Below are positions 8,809 through 17,094 of a DNA stretch of 37,532 bases, piece by piece. The stretch is from an uncultured Prevotellaceae bacterium. Lineage in GTDB: Bacteria > Bacteroidota > Bacteroidia > Bacteroidales > Bacteroidaceae. The notes under the pieces are model-generated. The model saw only the letters and a list, made by a program, of their open reading frames with translations. It was not told the origin of the DNA and made no database searches. The stretch is from positions 1 to 37,532 of the forward strand of contig CACZRN010000029.1 of NCBI GenBank assembly GCA_902783625.1, read 5' to 3'. Each line of letters begins with the position of its first letter. Position 1 is the first letter of the stretch. The translations under genes were made by a program, and so were the position numbers.

Positions 8809-10008
8809 ATGAGGAATCGCTGTTTGAGCTTTTCGTTTCTTGTCTTGCTCTTAATTCTCGTTGTCGGATGCTCCAGAAAAACCGACGCCACATCTTGCGA
8901 CGGGCAGACGATGGAGTTCCGCTATGCCACCCTGCTCACCATCGAGCAGCACGAGGGTTACACCCTGGCATCTATCCGCGACCCGTGGGAGGCAGACAGG
9001 ATACTTCACCGCTATGTCCTATCCGATGGCAAGGCGACGACAGATGATGTGAAAAATCGTATAAACAGATTAACCGACGAAGGCTACACACTGCTGCACA
9101 CACCATTGGAGCGTGTGGCAGTGTTCACCTCGTCGCATGCACAGCTGATTGTATGGTTAGGAAAGCTCGAGAATATCTCGGCAGTATGCGACCTTAGATA
9201 CATGAACATCCCCGAGATAAGGCAACGCGTGGCACGGGGGGACATCGCCGACTGCGGCGACAGCATGATGCCCGACGTTGAGCGACTCACCATGTCGCGC
9301 CCCGATGCCGTCTTCCTCTCGCCATTCGCCGGCAGCGGCGGATACGGGCAACTGGAGCAAACGGGCATCCCCATTATCGGGTGCGCCGACTATATGGAGC
9401 CCACCCCACTTGCACGGGCAGAATGGATGAGGTTCTATGCCCTGCTGCTCGGCGAGGAAGCCATAGCCGACAGTCTTTTCCAGAGGGTTGAGAGCGAATA
9501 CCATCGTCTCACAGCCGAAGCCGCCGCAATGGGCACAGGGCGCACACTGCTCACTGAGCGTAAGACTGGTAGCGTGTGGTATGTGCCGGGAGGAGAGAGC
9601 TGGGCAGGACGACTGATAAAAGACGCGGCGGCGGGGCATCCCTTTGCCGGCGACACTCACAGCGGCAGCCTACCGCTGTCACCCGAACAGATACTCTCAC
9701 AAGGCGACCGCATCGACGCCTGGGCAGTGAAGACCAACGGTCGTGAGCCACTCACCCACGCCACACTGCTTGCCGAGTACGACGGCTACAAAATGCTCAG
9801 AGCCATGAAAGAGGGGAATGTGTATGAGTGCAACACCATCGCGCAGCCGTTCTTCGAACAGACGGCATTCCGTCCCGACTGGCTGCTGCGCGACTATATG
9901 ATCATCGCCCACCCCACGGAGTGCCGCGACTCTGTGTTGCGATATTATAGGAGATTGGAACCAGCGGTCACTGCTTGGAGACCGAAGGCCAAAAGGGAAG
10001 ATAATTAA
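8809..10008 (+). CDS. btuF: Cobalamin ABC transporter substrate-binding lipoprotein, BtuF-like
   Basis: A 399-residue lipoprotein (lipobox VVGC, Cys21). The next residues are SRKT, without the acidic surface signal, so it probably faces the periplasm. It has the bilobal periplasmic-binding fold of the BtuF/FepB type: lobe 1 with ERVAVFTSSHAQLIVWLG and NISAVCDLRYMN, then PDVERLTMSRPDAVFLSPFAG and TGIPIIGCADYMEPTPLARAEWM, and lobe 2 with GGESWAGRLIKDAAAGHPFAG and LSPEQILSQGDRIDAW. It should receive B12 from BtuB and deliver it to a BtuCD permease/ATPase. No btuC or btuD follows; the next gene, terC, has its own promoter, so BtuCD must be encoded elsewhere. Separated from btuG by 42 nt. Confidence 0.85.
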   Translation: MRNRCLSFSFLVLLLILVVGCSRKTDATSCDGQTMEFRYATLLTIEQHEGYTLASIRDPWEADRILHRYVLSDGKATTDDVKNRINRLTDEGYTLLHTPLERVAVFTSSHAQLIVWLGKLENISAVCDLRYMNIPEIRQRVARGDIADCGDSMMPDVERLTMSRPDAVFLSPFAGSGGYGQLEQTGIPIIGCADYMEPTPLARAEWMRFYALLLGEEAIADSLFQRVESEYHRLTAEAAAMGTGRTLLTERKTGSVWYVPGGESWAGRLIKDAAAGHPFAGDTHSGSLPLSPEQILSQGDRIDAWAVKTNGREPLTHATLLAEYDGYKMLRAMKEGNVYECNTIAQPFFEQTAFRPDWLLRDYMIIAHPTECRDSVLRYYRRLEPAVTAWRPKAKREDN

Positions 10009-10180
10009 CAGACCACTCCCATCGGACAGGAATAAATCTTCAAATAATAAGCGTGTGCTGCTTTATTAACACGTCATCTTCACAAGTAAGCAAAATCAAC
10101 AAGTCTTTACATTAATCAAATAAATCACCATTGTAATCAAATCGTAATCGTAAAGATAGAAAAACAGACTATTTTTTCTG

Positions 10181-10188
10181 TAACTTTG
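10181..10188 (+). promoter_or_regulatory. Promoter -7 box of terC, near-leaderless
   Basis: TAACTTTG ends only 5 nt before ATG 10194. Transcription starting a few bases after this box would give an mRNA with practically no leader. There is no exact -33 TTTG. The rest of the gap (10009-10180) holds only a weak hairpin (CGTGT...ACACG, about 10052-10073). Confidence 0.6.
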
Positions 10189-10193
10189 CATAC

Positions 10194-11192
10194 ATGAATT
10201 CAATGGTTTTGCCCCTCTGGGCGTGGATAGTATTTTATGTTTTAGTATTTATCATGCTGATTGCCGACCTTAAAATGTTTGGCAAGAAAGGGCAACATGA
10301 GGTAAAAGTAGGCGAGGCACTCAAGATGACTGCCGTGTGGATAGGTGTCTCGTTGCTGTTTTGCGTGGGCATCTATGCCTTCTACCCCGTCGATTCTCAC
10401 GAGATGGCACTCGAGTTTCTAGCAGGTTACCTGATAGAGAAGTCGTTGTCGATGGACAATCTGTTTGTCTTTCTGATGCTTTTCTCATTTTTCGGCATTG
10501 AACGCAAGTATCAGCATGAGGTGCTTTTCTGGGGCATCTTCGGGGCACTCGTACTGCGTAGCATCTTCATCTTTGCCGGTGCAGCCATGGTGGAGCGCTT
10601 CGAGTGGGTGTTAGGAATCTTCGGGATCTTCCTGCTCTATACAGGCAGCAAGATGTTTGTCCACGACGACAACACCCCGTCTGACCCTTCACAAAACATC
10701 GTAGTGCGCTGGTTTCGTAAACTATACCCTGTGACAAACAGGACGCACGGCGACCACTTCTTCGTCATGGAAAACGGACAGCGTATGGCCACGCCACTAT
10801 TCGTAGCCCTGCTGGTCATCGAGACAACCGATGTGGCCTTTGCTGTCGACAGCATTCCTGCCGTATTCAGCGTAAGTCGCGACCCGTTCATCGTGCTTAC
10901 CTCCAACATCTTTGCCATTCTTGGTCTTCGCGCTTTGTATTTTGCACTGGCTGCTGTAGCAAAATATTTCAAGTATCTGAAGTATGGTCTTGGACTCATA
11001 CTGATTTTCGTTGGCATCAAGATGCTGCTTTCGGTGAATGAATACATCAACAGTCTTGGGGTGCTCGCAGGGCTGAATCTGAACATTCCCCATATAGAAG
11101 TGTCAACACCAATCAGTCTTTCCGTAATCTTTGGTATTCTTTTATTGTCAATGTTGTTTTCCGTATTAGCGACACACAATAAAGGGAGATGA
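10194..11192 (+). CDS. terC: TerC/Alx family integral membrane protein
   Basis: The protein has 332 residues with about nine hydrophobic segments. It carries the family signatures EKSLSMDNLFVFLMLFSFF (about 82-100) and ETTDVAFAVDSIPAVFSVS (about 209-227), whose acidic and polar residues lie inside membrane segments and are thought to bind metal. Length and order match Alx/TerC of about 320-350 residues. Relatives are linked to manganese export or metal loading of exported proteins and, by name, to tellurium resistance. Which of these applies is not shown. It is monocistronic, convergent with the PagL-like gene, and separated from it by a 22-bp-phase repeat. No yybP-ykoY riboswitch fits in its few-base leader. 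Confidence 0.9.
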   Translation: MNSMVLPLWAWIVFYVLVFIMLIADLKMFGKKGQHEVKVGEALKMTAVWIGVSLLFCVGIYAFYPVDSHEMALEFLAGYLIEKSLSMDNLFVFLMLFSFFGIERKYQHEVLFWGIFGALVLRSIFIFAGAAMVERFEWVLGIFGIFLLYTGSKMFVHDDNTPSDPSQNIVVRWFRKLYPVTNRTHGDHFFVMENGQRMATPLFVALLVIETTDVAFAVDSIPAVFSVSRDPFIVLTSNIFAILGLRALYFALAAVAKYFKYLKYGLGLILIFVGIKMLLSVNEYINSLGVLAGLNLNIPHIEVSTPISLSVIFGILLLSMLFSVLATHNKGR

Positions 11193-11219
11193 CCACCGAT
11201 TGATAGTCAGAGTCTTATC

Positions 11220-11299
11220 AAAGAGGCTTTCTACCCGCAATAAAGAGGCTCTTATCCAACGTCTACCCATTGGGTTAACGGCAATAAAGAGGCTCTTTA
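11220..11299. repeat. 22-bp-phase repeat, locus 2
   Basis: AAAGAGGCTTT at 11220 and AAAGAGGCTCTT at 11242 and 11286 are spaced 22 and 44 bp, so the phase holds across a degenerate middle unit. It lies between the convergent ends of terC and the PagL-like gene. The perfect core palindromes could form short hairpins on either strand and might end transcription from both sides. Confidence 0.75.
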
Positions 11300-11306
11300 C
11301 TGCGGG

Positions 11307-12656
11307 CTACTTAATTCTGATGGGTACGGAGAGAGTCAGTTCGGTGAAGTCGGCTTTGGTGAGATGCGCTTTCACGCTGGCTCCCAGCGAGACGCCTCCA
11401 AGGAAAGGAAACGAATAGGAAAGCCCGATACGTTCGTAATAAGGCTTCTCGATGATCTCGGCGTTGGCACCCATGTGGCGATAAAGGTACACTCCCACGG
11501 CGCCGTCGAGGGACAGACGATGGTAGTACACCGAATGTTTGGCACTGATACCCACCGACCACGGACTGTGTGAGGTACTGATGCCATCGGCAGTGTCGAT
11601 TTCCTCAACGCGCGAGGCATAGGGGCCATAGAACACATCGGCGCCGATGCCCGATGCCCAGCGGCGTGCGTAGCGATACATAAGGTCGGCGGAAAGTGAG
11701 TAGGCGGTGTAGAAATGGAAACGGTTGGTGCGATAGCCAGGGTCGCCCGGACGGGTGCGGAACTGGGTATGCTGCCACTCCTCGTTGAGCACCTTGCCCC
11801 CCACACCGACGGTGACACGCGAGAAAAGCCCTTGCATAGCACCCTCGATGCCTGAGCGAGGATGGCGGCGGGGAGCGACATCGTTCTCATTTGCGCCTTT
11901 GTCTCTGACTTCGTCGTAATAAGGAAAATACTGCACACCGATGGATGCACCGATGAAATTGGCACCCTTATTGGGGCGGTTCAGCGCTCCGTTGCTAAGG
12001 TGATAGTAATCAGCTCCTGCACGTATGCCCCATTGCGAAGCTATGCGATAGGTGGCATGAAACCCTGCGGCGAAATATATAAGGAACCGACTGCCGATGA
12101 GCTCGTTATCGACATTATCGACAGGGTTGTACTTAAGGTGGGAATAGCCTATCCCCGTGCCGAGCGAGTAGTCGGCAGACCAGCGCTTATGCCGGAAAAA
12201 GGGGCGAGTAAAGAGCAGGTAGGCAGAGATCTGATTGCCGAGACGAGAGTCGTAATCGACCATCTCCGCGAGTCCCCATGCAGGGTCTGACGTGCGCCGC
12301 ATAGTGACATCGTTGATAGAATAGCGCATGCCGAGGCTGAATGTGGGATAACCATAGTCGGCGGCAAAGGCATCGGAGTCGGAGGGCAGAGTGGCACGAT
12401 TGAGCTGAAACTCAAGCGAGACGGAACTCTTATGGCGCTGATACTTGCGCTGATACTTATCCATTGAGATGAGCTGCGAGGGGGTTGCGCTAAGCACAAA
12501 ACCGTAGCGAGGAGCCGTCGCACTATCGCCAGCGGACGTAAGGGTGGTTGCCGAGGCTGATAATGCTGACGGCAACGCCGACATTAACGTTAACAAAAGG
12601 GTTAACATCGACATCCCTGACATGCCAACATGCTTGCTATGACCACGGCTATTCAT
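11307..12656 (-). CDS. PagL-like outer-membrane lipid A deacylase candidate
   Basis: I place the start at ATG 12656 (449 residues) because a signal-like stretch (MSMLTLLLTLMSALPSALSA) begins a few residues later; a TTG-started extension to 12710 would run through a hairpin. The body is rich in alternating aromatic strands typical of a beta-barrel. The motif DYYHLSNGALNRPNKGAN (His219, Ser221) matches the H-x-S-N...N-x-G signature of PagL/acyloxyacyl hydrolase relatives, which remove acyl chains from lipid A. The catalytic Glu expected 12 residues after Ser is Asn233, which I believe is common in Bacteroidota members. The second half (about 270-449) adds further barrel-like strands and makes the protein longer than a minimal PagL. 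Activity is inferred, not certain. Confidence 0.65.
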   Translation of the reverse strand: MNSRGHSKHVGMSGMSMLTLLLTLMSALPSALSASATTLTSAGDSATAPRYGFVLSATPSQLISMDKYQRKYQRHKSSVSLEFQLNRATLPSDSDAFAADYGYPTFSLGMRYSINDVTMRRTSDPAWGLAEMVDYDSRLGNQISAYLLFTRPFFRHKRWSADYSLGTGIGYSHLKYNPVDNVDNELIGSRFLIYFAAGFHATYRIASQWGIRAGADYYHLSNGALNRPNKGANFIGASIGVQYFPYYDEVRDKGANENDVAPRRHPRSGIEGAMQGLFSRVTVGVGGKVLNEEWQHTQFRTRPGDPGYRTNRFHFYTAYSLSADLMYRYARRWASGIGADVFYGPYASRVEEIDTADGISTSHSPWSVGISAKHSVYYHRLSLDGAVGVYLYRHMGANAEIIEKPYYERIGLSYSFPFLGGVSLGASVKAHLTKADFTELTLSVPIRIK

Positions 12657-12679
12657 CGGTGGATATGAGAATATAGAAT

Positions 12680-12742
12680 GAGGAGTGAGACTCCAGATGG
12701 CTGTGCACAAGGCATAGCTATCTACTGGAAATCTTACTCCTC
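12680..12742 (-). other. Long imperfect inverted repeat between pheS and the PagL-like gene
   Basis: Arms 12680-12706 and 12712-12742 pair over about 27 bases with a 5-base loop. Most mismatches would be G-U pairs in RNA (GAGGAGTGAGA against GAGGAGTAAGA; GGCTGTGC against AGCTATGC). It starts 16 nt after the pheS stop and ends just before the next gene's likely start. No U run follows on the minus strand, so it could be a 3'-end stabilising hairpin, an atypical terminator or a leader structure. Confidence 0.6.
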
Positions 12743-12758
12743 ACTGCTGTATATTAAA

Positions 12759-13796
12759 TTAATTAGCTGCTGTGAACTCTTCGAGGAAACGAGTGTCGTT
12801 TTCGGAGAACATACGCAAATCGCTGACGCGATACTTCAGGTTGGTTATGCGCTCTACTCCCATACCGAAGGCGTAGCCCGAATAAACCTTGCTGTCGATG
12901 CCGCATGCGTCGAGGACATTGGGGTCGACCATGCCACATCCGAGTATCTCGAGCCATCCCTCACCCTTGCAGAGGCTGCATCCCTTGCCGCCGCAGATGG
13001 TGCAACTGACATCCATCTCGGCCGATGGCTCGGTGAAGGGGAAATAGCTGGGGCGCAGACGTATCTTGGTGTCGGCACCGAACATCTCACGGGCAAAGGT
13101 GAGAAGCACCTGCTTGAGGTCGGTGAAGCTCACATTCTTATCGACATAAAGTCCCTCCACCTGATGGAAGAAGCAGTGGGCGCGTGCACTTATTGCCTCA
13201 TTGCGGTATACTCGTCCCGGGCAGATGACGCGGATTGGCGGTTCGTGGGTCTCCATATAGTGAGCCTGGTCGTTGCTCGTGTGGGAACGTAGGATAACGT
13301 TCTTTGCCACGTCGTTCGGGTTTGTCTCCACGAAGAACGTGTCTTGCATATCGCGGGCGGGATGGTCGGCGGCGAAGTTCAGCTTTGTAAACACGTGCAG
13401 GTCGTCATCCACCTCTGGTCCTTCGGCCAGGGTGAAGCCCATACGCGAAAAGATGTCGATGATTTCGTTTTTCACTATCGTGAGCGGATGGCGTGTCCCG
13501 AGCCTCACGGGATATGGAGAGCGTGTGAGATCGAGGTCGTCGGCCGATGATTCGTCTGACGCCGAGCTCTCTTTCAACGAATTGATGCGCTCGATGGTCA
13601 TCTGCTTCAGTTCGTTTATCTTCATCCCGACGGTCTTCTTCTGGTCGGCAGCGACATTGCGGAAATCGGCCATAAGTGCTGTTATCTCGCCTTTCTTACC
13701 AAGATAGTGCAGGCGCAGTTTTTCTATTTCTTCGGCATTCGACGCCGTCATCGAGCTCACTTCCTTCAGAAGTTCTTCTATTCTTTCGAGTATCAT
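12759..13796 (-). CDS. pheS: Phenylalanyl-tRNA synthetase alpha subunit
   Basis: A 345-residue protein of normal length for bacterial PheS. The N-terminal coiled-coil region (1-90) binds tRNA. Class II motifs follow: HPLTIVKNEIIDIFSRMGF (motif 1 region), EGPEVDDDLHVFTKLNFAADHPARDMQDTFF, LRSHTSNDQAHYM, RVICPGRVYRNEAISARAHCFFHQVEGL (motif 2) and GYAFGMGVERITNLKY (motif 3). It works with PheT as an alpha2-beta2 enzyme that charges tRNA-Phe; pheT is not in the window, as is common in Bacteroidales. A promoter box TAACTTTG lies 65 nt upstream. Confidence 0.97.
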   Translation of the reverse strand: MILERIEELLKEVSSMTASNAEEIEKLRLHYLGKKGEITALMADFRNVAADQKKTVGMKINELKQMTIERINSLKESSASDESSADDLDLTRSPYPVRLGTRHPLTIVKNEIIDIFSRMGFTLAEGPEVDDDLHVFTKLNFAADHPARDMQDTFFVETNPNDVAKNVILRSHTSNDQAHYMETHEPPIRVICPGRVYRNEAISARAHCFFHQVEGLYVDKNVSFTDLKQVLLTFAREMFGADTKIRLRPSYFPFTEPSAEMDVSCTICGGKGCSLCKGEGWLEILGCGMVDPNVLDACGIDSKVYSGYAFGMGVERITNLKYRVSDLRMFSENDTRFLEEFTAAN

Positions 13797-13860
13797 AATT
13801 CTATATAATTTTACTTCACTTACAGCCTATTGCTGCCAGCGGTATGCAAAAAAATCTGTG

Positions 13861-13868
13861 CAAAGTTA
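13861..13868 (-). promoter_or_regulatory. -7 box of pheS
   Basis: TAACTTTG on the minus strand (CAAAGTTA on plus), followed by GCAC as at other promoters here. It predicts a leader of about 60 nt. No exact -33 TTTG is visible. Confidence 0.5.
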
Positions 13869-13910
13869 ATATTTTTGACATAAAAAAAGAAATGTATGAG
13901 AATAAATGTG

Positions 13911-13918
13911 TATTTTTG
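13911..13918 (+). promoter_or_regulatory. -7 box of the DUF4348-murB operon
   Basis: TATTTTTG matches TAnnTTTG and lies 46 nt before ATG 13965, back to back with the pheS promoter. The -33 element is not evident. Confidence 0.45.
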
Positions 13919-13964
13919 CCCAAATTTTTAGTTGTCCTGTTTTCAGGGCATAGAATTATTAACA

Positions 13965-14816
13965 ATGAGAAAAGCCTCCGTCATAATTGCCTCAATCATT
14001 CTGTTGTCGGCAATATGTTTTAACACAACAGGTTGCAAGGGTGAATCCAGCGAGCCTGAGTCCGCCGAAAGCACTTCTGTCACCGACTCTATTGGGCAGG
14101 AAGAAGCTATTGCCGACACCATAGAGGAGACGCCGATGCCCACAGCAGCCGACATGCTTTTCGAGGATTTTATTTTCAATTTCGCCTCAAATAGAAAACT
14201 CCAGACGAGTAGGATAACGTTCCCGCTTCCGGTAATCGAAAACGGCAACAAAACCTACATCAACAAGCGTCAATGGCCTACGGAGCATTTTTTCATCGAC
14301 AAAGATTACTACACGCTCATCTTCGGCAACCGCAAACAGATGAACGCCATGAACGATACCGCCGTAAGCCACGTGACACTTGAAAACATACTCTTCGACC
14401 AGAAGAGCATAAAGCAATATAAATTCAGCCGTATCGGAGGGAAATGGATGCTCACCGAGATTGAGTCGATGCCTATATCGGAAAGCCAGAATGCCTCGTT
14501 CCTCGACTTTTATGAGCGATTTGCCATCGATAACGAATTTCAGATTGAAAGCATGAACGACATAGTGGAATTCTCGGCACCCGACCCCGACAACGACTTT
14601 GCTAACATGTCTGGCACCCTGCTGCCCGATCAGTGGCCGGCATTCAAACCTGAATTCATGCCCACCGACAGCCTGTACAACTTCATCTACGGAAATGCCA
14701 TCGAAAACAGCTCGCAGAGAATATTCATCATCGAAGGTGTGGCGAGTGGTATGCGAACAGAGATGACGTTCAGACTGAAAAACGGAAAATGGGTACTTAC
14801 CAAGTTTAACAGTTGA
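13965..14816 (+). CDS. DUF4348 family lipoprotein
   Basis: A 283-residue protein from ATG 13965; a TTG-started extension has no support. The lipoprotein signal ends NTTGC (Cys24), followed by a Glu/Ser-rich linker. The body has two similar halves: FEDFIFNFASNRKLQTSRITFPLP...YYTLIFGN...KQYKFSRIGGKWMLTEIESMP (about 75-170) and FLDFYERFAIDNEFQIESM...LPDQWPAFKPEF...TEMTFRLKNGKWVLTKF (about 178-280). This is the layout I recall for the Bacteroidales DUF4348 family. No function is known to me. It heads a likely operon with murB (27 nt gap), which hints at envelope biology but proves nothing. Confidence 0.8.
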   Translation: MRKASVIIASIILLSAICFNTTGCKGESSEPESAESTSVTDSIGQEEAIADTIEETPMPTAADMLFEDFIFNFASNRKLQTSRITFPLPVIENGNKTYINKRQWPTEHFFIDKDYYTLIFGNRKQMNAMNDTAVSHVTLENILFDQKSIKQYKFSRIGGKWMLTEIESMPISESQNASFLDFYERFAIDNEFQIESMNDIVEFSAPDPDNDFANMSGTLLPDQWPAFKPEFMPTDSLYNFIYGNAIENSSQRIFIIEGVASGMRTEMTFRLKNGKWVLTKFNS

Positions 14817-14843
14817 AATAATACTACGCAACAATACCCCACA

Positions 14844-15854
14844 ATGACAGATATCACCGGATACAATCTCAAACACAGAAACACATTCGGAATCGATGCC
14901 ACTTGCGACCGCTTCATAGAATTCGACACCACCGACGAGCTCATCGCCATGATGCCCGAAATAAGGAGCGCCAAACCGCTGCTGATACTTGGCGGCGGGA
15001 GCAATCTGCTGCTCACAGCCGACTATCATGGCACCGTTGTACATTGTGCCATCAAAGGGCGTGAGGTGAAAGACTATGGCGATAGCGTGCTACTGCGTTG
15101 CGGAGCAGGTGAGACTTTCGACGACATAGTGGCTTATGCCGTGGAAAACAATTGGTATGGAGCCGAGAACTTGTCGCTCATACCTGGCGAAGTGGGGGCA
15201 TCGGCGGTGCAAAACATCGGTGCGTACGGCGTTGAAGCGAAAGATATCATTGAGAACATAGAGGTTGTGGAGATTGAAACAGGCAAGGTGATGAAGATTG
15301 AAAATGCCGACTGCCGATATGCCTACAGGCAAAGCCGATTCAAGAACGAATGGCTAGGGCAATTCATCATTACCCACGTCACATATCGTCTTTCGAAACA
15401 CTACACTCCCCGACTCGACTATGGCAACATCCGAGCCGTGCTCAGCCAACGAGGAATAGAAATGCCGACAGCATTGCAACTGCGCGAAGCCATCATCGAC
15501 ATCAGAAGAGAAAAACTGCCCGACCTAGCAATAGAGGGTAACGCAGGGAGTTTCTTCATGAATGCCATTGTCGACAGCGACACCTTCTCACAACTGCAAA
15601 CAGCCTATCCCGACATGCCATTCTTCTCGCTCGACAACGGCACAAAGAAGATTCCCACGGCTTGGCTCATCGACCAATGCGGATGGAAAGGGCGCACGAT
15701 GGGAAATGCAGGCGTGCACAACCGACAACCACTGGTGCTCGTGAACCGAGGAGGAGCAACGGGCAACGAGGTTCTAAACCTCTGTAAGACAATACAAAAC
15801 GATGTTAAGAAGAAGTTCGGAATCGACATCAAACCCGAAGTAAACATCGTATAA
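14844..15854 (+). CDS. murB: UDP-N-acetylenolpyruvoylglucosamine reductase
   Basis: A 336-residue type I MurB of usual length. It reduces UDP-GlcNAc-enolpyruvate to UDP-MurNAc with NADPH and FAD in cytoplasmic peptidoglycan synthesis. The FAD domain shows LILGGGSNLLL and GAGETFDDIVAYAVENNWYGAENLSLIPGEVGASAVQNIGAYG. The catalytic proton donor Ser lies in EGNAGSFFMN (Ser236), and the C-terminal Glu in IKPEVNIV. Second gene of the DUF4348-murB-hydrolase cluster; the next gene follows after 40 nt. Confidence 0.97.
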   Translation: MTDITGYNLKHRNTFGIDATCDRFIEFDTTDELIAMMPEIRSAKPLLILGGGSNLLLTADYHGTVVHCAIKGREVKDYGDSVLLRCGAGETFDDIVAYAVENNWYGAENLSLIPGEVGASAVQNIGAYGVEAKDIIENIEVVEIETGKVMKIENADCRYAYRQSRFKNEWLGQFIITHVTYRLSKHYTPRLDYGNIRAVLSQRGIEMPTALQLREAIIDIRREKLPDLAIEGNAGSFFMNAIVDSDTFSQLQTAYPDMPFFSLDNGTKKIPTAWLIDQCGWKGRTMGNAGVHNRQPLVLVNRGGATGNEVLNLCKTIQNDVKKKFGIDIKPEVNIV

Positions 15855-15894
15855 AACATCCATCAAGCTAAAACATCGTATTTCCAAGAATAAA

Positions 15895-16656
15895 ATGCAA
15901 CTGACATTCCTCGGCACAGGCACATCGGGTGGCGTTCCTTCACTGGGATGCCATTGCGAGGTATGCACAAGCACAGACCCTCGAGACAAGCGATATCGTA
16001 GTGCTGTGTTCATCGAAAACGAAGGCACACGGTTGCTTATCGATGCCGGGCCCGACATACGCATGCAACTCATGCCGCTCGACTTCAAACCCTTAGACGG
16101 GGTACTGCTCACGCATATCCACTACGACCACGTGGCGGGCATCGACGATCTGAGGGGTTTTTGTGTGTTCGGCGATATAAATATCTATGCCGACGAGGCA
16201 ACGGTAAAGGCACTAAAGATAACAATGCCTTATTGTTTTACGGAGAAACTCTACCCTGGGGTGCCTCTGCTTAACCTCCACACCATTCAGCCGCTACAAC
16301 CACTTACAATAGGGTCGCTAGAAATCCTGCCTTTACAGGTGATGCACGGAAGGATGCCGATAATGGCATACAGAATAGGGAAATTGGCGTATATCACCGA
16401 TATGAAGACCATCGACCCATCGCAAGAAGAAGCACTGCAGGGCATCGACACGCTCGTAGTGAACGCTCTCAGATGGGAACGCGAACACCACTCCCACATG
16501 CTGGTGCCCGACGCAATCGAATTCTCGCGTCGCATAGGGGCAAAGCGTACATTCCTCACGCATCTTACTCACAAAATTGGTCTTCACGACGAGGCAAATG
16601 CACGACTGCCAGAGGGTTTTCAGTTCGCATACGACGGACTGAAAATCGAAATCTAA
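15895..16656 (+). CDS. PhnP-like metallo-beta-lactamase-fold phosphodiesterase
   Basis: A 253-residue MBL-fold enzyme with the dinuclear site motif THIHYDH (His74, His76, Asp78, His79), LLIDAGPDIR, a later metal His in VMHGRMP and YITDMKTID. Near the N-terminus, LGCHCEVC (Cys19, Cys21, Cys24) matches the extra structural zinc site of PhnP, completed by a C-terminal His in LTHLTHKIGLHDE. PhnP hydrolyses cyclic ribose phosphates in phosphonate use. No phn genes are nearby, so the substrate here may be another cyclic or diester phosphate. Third gene of the murB cluster. Confidence 0.85.
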   Translation: MQLTFLGTGTSGGVPSLGCHCEVCTSTDPRDKRYRSAVFIENEGTRLLIDAGPDIRMQLMPLDFKPLDGVLLTHIHYDHVAGIDDLRGFCVFGDINIYADEATVKALKITMPYCFTEKLYPGVPLLNLHTIQPLQPLTIGSLEILPLQVMHGRMPIMAYRIGKLAYITDMKTIDPSQEEALQGIDTLVVNALRWEREHHSHMLVPDAIEFSRRIGAKRTFLTHLTHKIGLHDEANARLPEGFQFAYDGLKIEI

Positions 16657-16717
16657 AAAGCCCATCACAGGCTTAAAACCCAATCTTTTAATAGCAGTGA
16701 AAGCTGCAATTCCTTAG

Positions 16718-16748
16718 AAGCCTATTCGTGTCACGGCATGAATAGACT
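16718..16748 (+). terminator. Candidate terminator after the PhnP-like gene
   Basis: CTATTCGTG (16722-16730) pairs with CATGAATAG (16737-16745) with one wobble, extended by AAG/CTT. It is followed by TTATTTG, a poor U run. Moderate support only. Confidence 0.45.
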
Positions 16749-16803
16749 TTATTTGTATAGTGTCCTGAAAACCCTTATCAGCAAAGGGAAAGCGACATGC
16801 CGA

Positions 16804-16890
16804 AAATTTTGCTAGCAAAATTTCGAATAGAAAGGCTCTTTAATGGCAACAAAGAGGCTCTTTATTAAGAATTTTGCTAGCAAAATTTTT
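16804..16890. repeat. Palindrome-flanked 22-bp-phase repeat, copy 2
   Basis: AATTTTGCTAGCAAAATT at 16805-16822 and 16870-16887, centres 65 bp apart exactly as in the 5110 copy. The 47-bp interior aligns without gaps to the first copy, with 35 of 47 bases identical by my count. It contains two GGCTC cores 22 bp apart (16834, 16856). No target-site duplication is evident. Confidence 0.85.
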
Positions 16891-17094
16891 GTCAGGCAAT
16901 ATTGCAGGCTCATATAACCAACGTTGTAAGCATTGCATTCCAGCACGCGAATGCCAATTAACAATGCAATTTATTCGTCGCAAAAAGCACGAAATGATTT
17001 GACAAAACGGCATTATTTAGCCGTAACTTGTTAATAATTGTTATAATTTTGCATTTTCTTGTTTGAAAATGATAATTTTTCAAATAGAAATATT

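Noticed and set aside
10052-10073. Terminator after btuF
   Set aside because: The stem is only 5 bp with a 12-base loop and no U run; too weak to list.
14187-15044. Minus-strand open frame of 285 codons opposite the DUF4348 and murB genes
   Set aside because: It spans the junction of two well-supported plus-strand genes and has no domain or start signal.
5110-16887. Insertion sequence ends
   Set aside because: The palindromes enclose only 47 bp with no transposase and no visible target duplication; a non-autonomous element remains possible and is listed as a finding.
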